Translations under genes and position numbers: made by a program
Part shown: in pieces, positions 14,902 to 18,808 of the stretch
How positions within the stretch are numbered: position 1 is the stretch's first letter
Layout of the letters: the number at the start of each line of letters is the position of its first letter
Source of the DNA: JAZNOQ01 sp045589215
Lineage (GTDB): Bacteria > Bacillota > Clostridia > Oscillospirales > CAG-272
Length of the DNA: 18,808 nt
NCBI GenBank assembly: GCA_045589215.1
Contig: JAZNOQ010000155.1
Coordinates: 1-18,808, forward strand
Direction of reading: 5' to 3'
Notes under the pieces: model-generated
What the model was told of the DNA's origin: nothing
The model's input: only the letters and a program-made list of their open reading frames with translations
Database searches by the model: none

Positions 14902-14931
14902 CTTTTTCCCCGACTTTTTTCTAAAAACCTC

Positions 14932-14960
14932 TTGCAATTTTTGGTAAAATATGGTAGACT
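14932..14960 (+). promoter_or_regulatory. spo0A promoter
   Basis: The -35 TTGCAA (14932-14937), a 17-bp spacer and -10 TAGACT (14955-14960) predict a start near 14967 and a leader of about 45 nt. TGGTA half-sites sit in the spacer and over the -10, a position suited to a repressor. Confidence 0.6.
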
Positions 14961-14991
14961 ATTGCTGTCAGAAAATACCAGAATTTACCAA
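14941..14991. promoter_or_regulatory. Long inverted repeat over the spo0A promoter
   Basis: TTGGTAAAATATGGTA (14941-14956) is matched at 14 of 16 bases by the reverse complement of TACCAGAATTTACCAA (14976-14991), with 19 bases between. Each arm holds two pentamers 10 bp apart. Because the left arm covers the -10, it is more likely a protein operator than an RNA hairpin. Confidence 0.55.
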
Positions 14992-15010
14992 TCGAGGGAG
15001 GAAGTTACCA

Positions 15011-15799
15011 ATGGAATACAATTATAACACAAAAATTCTGATTGCCGACGAGAACAACGCACAGAGACAAGCGCTCCGTGACGGGCTTCTGCGTGCGGGT
15101 TACCGCTATATTGAGGAATGCACGAACGGAGAGGACGCGCTCTCCAGGATGAACCGTTTTCATCCCGACGTCGCGATCGTGGACGTTTGGCTGTCGAAGC
15201 TCGACGGCATCGGTGTTCTCAGGAGCAGCAAGAATATTGATTTCGCACCCGATCAGCCGCCCGCCTTCATCGTCGTGTCGGTGGTGGCACAGCAGAACAT
15301 TTTCATAGATGCAACCAATGCAGGCGCGGCACTTTGCATCGCGAAGCCCTATGACATTGCAAGCATGGCAAACCACATCGCGACGCTCGCACAGAATCGC
15401 GCGAAAGGAACTCTGACAGTTCCTCCCACCGAGGAGGATCGCACGCCCGACATCGAAACGCAGGTCACGAAGATCATCCATCAGATCGGCGTACCTGCGC
15501 ACATCAAGGGCTATCAGTATCTCCGCACGGCGATCCTGCTCACCGTGAAGGACTCGGACGTCATCAACAGCGTTACGAAGGTGCTTTATCCGTCGGTCGC
15601 GAAGAAGTACAGCACGACCACATCGCGCGTCGAGCGTGCCATCCGTCACGCCATTGAAGTCGCGTGGGACAGAGGCGACGTGGATACACTGAACTCGTAT
15701 TTCGGATATACCATCCAAAACAACCGCGGAAAGCCGACCAATTCGGAGTTCATTGCGATGATAGCCGACAACCTCAGACTCAAGTATAAGCTATACTAA
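15011..15799 (+). CDS. spo0A: Sporulation master response regulator Spo0A
   Basis: A 262-residue phosphorylation-controlled transcription factor that starts sporulation. The receiver domain (about 1-125) shows D13/E14, the phospho-accepting D58 in IVDVWLSKLDG, S90 and K112 in AKPYD. The effector domain (about 148-262) is unmistakable: IGVPAHIKGYQYLRTAI, KVLYPSVAKKY, the DNA-recognition helix within SRVERAIRHAIEVAWDRG, FGYTIQNNRGKPTNSEFIA. The usual MP after the phospho-aspartate is LS here. Start: a frame opens at 14951, but that ATG is part of the promoter; GGGAGG at 14996-15001 and the family N-terminus support ATG 15011. spoIVB, its common neighbour, is not adjacent. The promoter region carries an unusual repeat array and a possible 0A box. 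Confidence 0.96.
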   Translation: MEYNYNTKILIADENNAQRQALRDGLLRAGYRYIEECTNGEDALSRMNRFHPDVAIVDVWLSKLDGIGVLRSSKNIDFAPDQPPAFIVVSVVAQQNIFIDATNAGAALCIAKPYDIASMANHIATLAQNRAKGTLTVPPTEEDRTPDIETQVTKIIHQIGVPAHIKGYQYLRTAILLTVKDSDVINSVTKVLYPSVAKKYSTTTSRVERAIRHAIEVAWDRGDVDTLNSYFGYTIQNNRGKPTNSEFIAMIADNLRLKYKLY

Positions 15800-16070
15800 A
15801 AGCCTCCCTCCGGGAGGGAGGGGGACCGCGTAGCGGTGGAAGGAGCCTGCGCCACGATGAAACCGTAGCAACCCGTAGGGGGCGACGTCCTCGGCGACCT
15901 GTATAGCGGGCGATTCTTGAATCGCCCCTACAAGGATCCCGTAATATTCGTAGAGACCGGTGCCGCTTCGCGTCCTCCCGGATGGAGCCTTGCTATTAAC
16001 TCCACCCTGAGTTAGAAACGCCTCATCCGTCACGCTACGCGTGCCACCTTCCCCCACCGGGGAAGGCTTT
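15799..16070. repeat. Inverted-repeat (MITE-like) intergenic element, nested
   Basis: The left end (15799-15846) and right end (16021-16070) are imperfect inverted copies. Both begin AAAGCCT, continue with C/G-rich hairpin sequence, and then carry CGCGTAGCG-type palindromes followed by GGA-rich sequence. The left boundary is at the last base of the spo0A stop codon. No open frame for a transposase lies inside. The look is that of the GC-rich non-coding elements scattered through genomes of gut Clostridia, which may be moved in trans or act as RNA hairpins. Boundaries are by eye. Confidence 0.65.
15875..15931. repeat. Inner repeat unit with GTAGGGG ends
   Basis: GTAGGGGGCGA (15875-15885) and TCGCCCCTAC (15922-15931) are inverted copies, and GGGCGATTC-TT-GAATCGCCC (15908-15927) is a perfect hairpin. 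This looks like a different repeat family inserted into, or carried by, the outer element. Confidence 0.6.
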
Positions 16071-16131
16071 GAACTTAAAGTCCGTCGGAGAAAGCCGCAT
16101 CATCAAAGCACATACCGTAAGAGCACATAGC

Positions 16132-16166
16132 AAAACCCCCGTCGCAACTGATGCGACGAGGGTTTT
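16132..16166. terminator. Bidirectional terminator downstream of the minus-strand operon
   Basis: AAAACCCCCGTCGC (16132-16145) pairs with GCGACGAGGGTTTT (16153-16166) with a single C/A mismatch and a seven-base loop. It ends the minus-strand esterase-gfo transcript 13 bp past the gfo stop. Confidence 0.88.
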
Positions 16167-16178
16167 CCTTTATTCACT

Positions 16179-17378
16179 TTACACCATCGGGATCTCTACT
16201 TCGATCTCGTGGCCACATTCGGCGGATCTTGCAATTCCGTCGATGATCGCCTGATTGATGATGATCTGCGACGACGGAACCGGCGCGGGGGTTCCGTTCT
16301 TGCACGCGTCAAGGAAGGAACGAACCTTCAGATCGACAAGCGCTCTCTTTGCAATGATCGGCACCTCGTACGAGATCTGCTGACCTGCCGCCTCGGTGTA
16401 GACCGTCATCGGACCGCCGACCGTTCCATTCCAACAGTCGGTCGAAGGAATGCGGAGGCCACCCTTCGTACCGAGTATGATCGTGTCACCGGGCGTGTTG
16501 ACGTTCATCGCCCACGAAATACGGAAGTCGAGAACGATCCCCTCGTCCGCACCGTACTGTCCGGGCTCGAGGCGAATGAATGCCGCTGCGAAATCATCAA
16601 CGCCGAACCGCTCTGCGAAGTCTGGTCTTTCGATCTCTAAGTAGCGGCAATAATTGGGATCCTTACCGAAATACGCCGATTTCATGCCCGTGATCGTCTT
16701 CGGCTTCGGATATCCGAGTGCGTTCAGCACCATATCGAGCGAGTAACAGCCGATGTCGCCAAGCGCACCGATGCCCGCCGTGTCCGAGCGAATAAAGCTA
16801 TCCTTATCTTCACGGCAAGGAATGCCTCTTCGTCTGCCTCCTCCCGTCTGCACGTAATAGATCTTACCGAGAACGCCCGAACGGACGATCTCGCCGATCA
16901 TCTGCATATTACCGTCGAAGCGCGGCTGGAAGCCGATCGAAAGCACCTTTCCGCTTCGTTTTTCGGCTTTCATGATCTCGACAGCCTCGTCAAGCGTGAC
17001 CGTAAAGGGCTTTTCAAGCAGGACGTTGATACCCGCGTCAAGTGCCGCGATCGCGCAGGGCTTATGCTGACAGTTGTAGGTGCAGATCGAAACCGCATCG
17101 AGGTCGAGCGACTTGTCCGCGAGCATCTCGGTGTGATCCCTATAATCGGTCTTCACATCGTACAACTCGTACTTTTCAAAAAATTCCTTCGCGCGTCCCG
17201 GTACAAGGTCACACCCCGCAACGATCTCAACGTCGGGCTGATTCAGGTACGCTTTTATGTGAGAATTGGCGATCCCACCCGTTCCGATGAAGCCAATACG
17301 CATCTTTTTTGTCGTGTCTACCGTTTCTACGGACTGATCGGTAAAGGTGTTCAGTCCTTCCATAGATTTATCTGCCAT
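16179..17378 (-). CDS. Gfo/Idh/MocA family oxidoreductase (paralogue A)
   Basis: A 399-residue NAD(P)-dependent dehydrogenase probably acting on a sugar, inositol or sugar derivative. An N-terminal extension of 25 residues precedes the Rossmann fold (KKMRIGFIGTGGIANSH, glycines near 32-35). The family EKP is at 122-124 (LEKPFTV). ALGDIGCYSLDMVLNALGYP is the usual segment before the C-terminal beta-sheet domain, which ends DACKNGTPAPVPSSQ. AAAGGAA on the minus strand (near 17387-17393), nine bases before the ATG, supports the longer start over the internal methionine. The gene starts 15 bp after the esterase stop, so they are cotranscribed. It is about three quarters identical over 190 residues to the partial gene at the right edge, showing a duplication. 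Confidence 0.94.
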   Translation of the reverse strand: MADKSMEGLNTFTDQSVETVDTTKKMRIGFIGTGGIANSHIKAYLNQPDVEIVAGCDLVPGRAKEFFEKYELYDVKTDYRDHTEMLADKSLDLDAVSICTYNCQHKPCAIAALDAGINVLLEKPFTVTLDEAVEIMKAEKRSGKVLSIGFQPRFDGNMQMIGEIVRSGVLGKIYYVQTGGGRRRGIPCREDKDSFIRSDTAGIGALGDIGCYSLDMVLNALGYPKPKTITGMKSAYFGKDPNYCRYLEIERPDFAERFGVDDFAAAFIRLEPGQYGADEGIVLDFRISWAMNVNTPGDTIILGTKGGLRIPSTDCWNGTVGGPMTVYTEAAGQQISYEVPIIAKRALVDLKVRSFLDACKNGTPAPVPSSQIIINQAIIDGIARSAECGHEIEVEIPMV

Positions 17379-17393
17379 GATTTGATTCCTTTC

Positions 17394-18161
17394 TTACACA
17401 TTCCCCATCATCCAATCGATCGCGGGGAGGATCCAATGATCCCAGAACACCCAATCGTGGACTCCGGGGCCTTCGTCGTAATGCGTTTCGAAGCCCTTTC
17501 CCTCGATATGGCGGCGGAAGCTTTGATTTTCCTTATAGAGATAGTCCTCCGTTCCGCAGGTATAGAAGATGCGAGGCTTCTCCTTGTCCTTCGGGAAGGT
17601 GTCGATCAGGTAGAGGAGGTCGTCCTTGCTGTTCGGAAACACCTCACGGTAGTTCTCACCCCAATTGGCAATCGCGACGGGCTTCCACTTGACACCGTTC
17701 GCATCCGTCATCCGCGACGCAAGATCGAGACAGCCCGAAAGCGACGCGCAGGCGGCATATCGATCGGGATTTCGCAGTGCGAGCTTCACCGCGCCGTAGC
17801 CTCCCATCGAGAGTCCCGCGATGAAGGTCTTTTCGCGCTTCTGCGAAATACGCGGGAAGTTCTTCGCAAGGAATGCGGGTAGCTCCTCGGTGATATAATC
17901 GTAATACCGCTCGCCGTACTTCATATTGCAGTAAAAGCTGTTTGCGGCAGACGGCATCACAACGGCGATATTACGCATCCTTGCGTATTTTCCGATCGCG
18001 CTGCCCGAAAGCCACGAGGAATAGTCCCCGTGCATCCCGTGGAGCAGATAGAGAACGGGAACGTCCTCGTCGGGGCTCTCGGGAAGCAAAATATTCACGT
18101 CGGTATTGAAATCGAGCGTCTTCGTGCGAAGAGTCGCATGTATCCTTGTTACACTTGCCAT
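17394..18161 (-). CDS. Alpha/beta-hydrolase esterase (esterase D / tributyrin esterase type)
   Basis: A 255-residue cytosolic serine esterase with no signal peptide. The oxyanion-hole region is YLLHGMHGDYSSW (38-50). The nucleophile S118 is in AGLSMGGYGAVKLAL, and likely triad partners are D206 in CGTEDYLY and H235 in GVHDWVFWDHW. The fold and motifs match the esterase D group that includes S-formylglutathione hydrolase, tributyrin esterase EstA and acetyl or feruloyl esterases acting on plant sugars. Between two sugar dehydrogenases, removal of acyl groups from a sugar is a fair inference. GAGGAG on the minus strand lies a few bases before the ATG. A strong hairpin separates it from the upstream gfo gene. 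Confidence 0.91.
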   Translation of the reverse strand: MASVTRIHATLRTKTLDFNTDVNILLPESPDEDVPVLYLLHGMHGDYSSWLSGSAIGKYARMRNIAVVMPSAANSFYCNMKYGERYYDYITEELPAFLAKNFPRISQKREKTFIAGLSMGGYGAVKLALRNPDRYAACASLSGCLDLASRMTDANGVKWKPVAIANWGENYREVFPNSKDDLLYLIDTFPKDKEKPRIFYTCGTEDYLYKENQSFRRHIEGKGFETHYDEGPGVHDWVFWDHWILPAIDWMMGNV

Positions 18162-18182
18162 ATTTTTCTCCTCTTTTTATAA

Positions 18183-18220
18183 CAAAAATGGGGCTTCTCC
18201 CAAGAGAAGTCCCATTTTTG
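18183..18220. terminator. Bidirectional terminator between paralogue B and the esterase gene
   Basis: CAAAAATGGGGCTTCTC (18183-18199) pairs fully with GAGAAGTCCCATTTTTG (18204-18220), one G-T pair, loop CCAA. On the minus strand it ends the upstream gfo transcript with a TTTTTG run, eight bases past its stop. The gap to the esterase start is only 21 bp, so the esterase depends on readthrough or a promoter within or near the hairpin. Confidence 0.9.
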
Positions 18221-18228
18221 CGAGTCTA

Positions 18229-18808
18229 TCAGACCTCGGGAATGACGATCTCAACCTCGCGGCCGCATTCAGCGGACTTCGCGATACCGTCGATAATTGC
18301 CTGATTGATAACGATCTGCGAGGTCGGAACGGGTGCTTCGCCACCGTTCTTGCACGCGTCGAGGAAGGTGCGGACCTTGAGGTCTACGAGGCCCTTCTTC
18401 ATCGTGATAACAGGAACCTCGGTCTCGACCTGCTGACCGCAGACCTCGTGATAGATCTTCATAGCACCGCCGACCGTGCCGTTCCAGCATTCGGTCGAGG
18501 GGATGCGGAGACCGCCCTTCGTGCCGAGAATGATCGTGTCACCGGGCGTGTCCATATTCATTGCCCACGAGATACGGAAGTCGAGAACGATGCCCTCCTT
18601 TGCGCCGTACTTGCCGGGCTCGAGTCGGATGAATGCCGCACCGAAGTCATCGACCGAGAACTTCTCTGCGTATTCCTTTCTCTTGCTCGCCTTGTAGCCG
18701 CAGTAGTTCGGGTCCTTGCCGAGATATGCCGACTTGTAGCCCGAAACCGTCTTCGGCATCGGATAGCCAATCGCGTTCAGAACCATATCAAGCGAATAGC
18801 AGCCGATG
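18229..18808 (-). CDS. Gfo/Idh/MocA family oxidoreductase (paralogue B), C-terminal part
   Basis: Only the last 193 or so residues are in the window; the open frame runs off the right edge (it begins IGCYSLDMVLNAIGYPMPKT on the minus strand), so the Rossmann domain is missing from view and an internal ATG at 18786 is not the start. The sequence follows paralogue A closely over its whole length, with shared blocks such as FIRLEPG, GIVLDFRISWAMN, TPGDTIILGTKGGLRIPST and CWNGTVGG. The largest differences are around GYKASKRKEYAEKF and the YHEVCGQQVETEVPVI stretch, regions likely near the substrate pocket or surface. It ends in TGA, followed by a strong terminator. Confidence 0.92.
   Translation of the reverse strand, partial: IGCYSLDMVLNAIGYPMPKTVSGYKSAYLGKDPNYCGYKASKRKEYAEKFSVDDFGAAFIRLEPGKYGAKEGIVLDFRISWAMNMDTPGDTIILGTKGGLRIPSTECWNGTVGGAMKIYHEVCGQQVETEVPVITMKKGLVDLKVRTFLDACKNGGEAPVPTSQIVINQAIIDGIAKSAECGREVEIVIPEV

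Noticed and set aside
14951..15010. Longer spo0A start at 14951
   Set aside because: The ATG overlaps the promoter -10 region and the extra residues are not Spo0A-like; ATG 15011 has a good SD.
15799..16070. CRISPR array or transposase gene in the repeat region
   Set aside because: Repeats are inverted and not regularly spaced direct copies, and no transposase-like frame is present.
17064..17882. 272-codon plus-strand frame opposite the gfo and esterase genes
   Set aside because: A shadow of two clearly recognised minus-strand genes.

Overview
The window reads as chromosomal DNA of an anaerobic, spore-forming Firmicute of the class Clostridia, probably from a gut lineage. Spo0A, a GerW-type sporulation protein, a DacF-type D,D-carboxypeptidase and the gene order scpA-scpB-DUF2953-gerW-dacF-rluB all point there. 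The DNA is fairly GC-rich in genes, with AT-rich intergenic stretches carrying Bacillus-like promoters and Shine-Dalgarno sites. No species can be named from sequence alone. Nineteen protein genes are supported, two of them cut by the window edges.

Positions 1-1079 hold the 3' part of prfB (release factor 2), which has an in-frame TAG, followed by a HAD-family phosphatase. Positions 1080-1660 are a non-coding gap with a terminator, an apparent free-standing structured RNA of about 125 nt with its own promoter and terminator, a second terminator, and the lon promoter.

Positions 1661-11892 are a long plus-strand housekeeping and sporulation cluster: lon, engB, lysA, an M50 membrane protease, scpA, scpB, a DUF2953 protein, gerW, dacF and an rluB-type pseudouridine synthase. 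It covers protein quality control, ribosome assembly, lysine synthesis, chromosome condensation and spore or cell-wall functions. It ends at a strong bidirectional hairpin.

Positions 11957-14764 are a sugar-related accessory locus. An AraC regulator on the minus strand is divergent from a ThuA-like gene and a Gfo/Idh/MocA oxidoreductase; the two opposed promoters abut.

Positions 14765-15799 carry spo0A, whose promoter region holds a striking set of TGGTA/TACCA half-sites spaced by multiples of 10 bp plus a possible 0A box. Directly after the spo0A stop lies a nested inverted-repeat element (15799-16070). From 16132 to the right edge, minus-strand genes encode two closely related Gfo/Idh/MocA oxidoreductases with an alpha/beta-hydrolase esterase between them.

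The best candidates for something undescribed are the unassigned RNA at about 1321-1445, the phased operator array before spo0A, and the amber codon inside prfB. None of the 19 genes ends in TAG. No CRISPR array, phage, transposase, tRNA or rRNA was seen.
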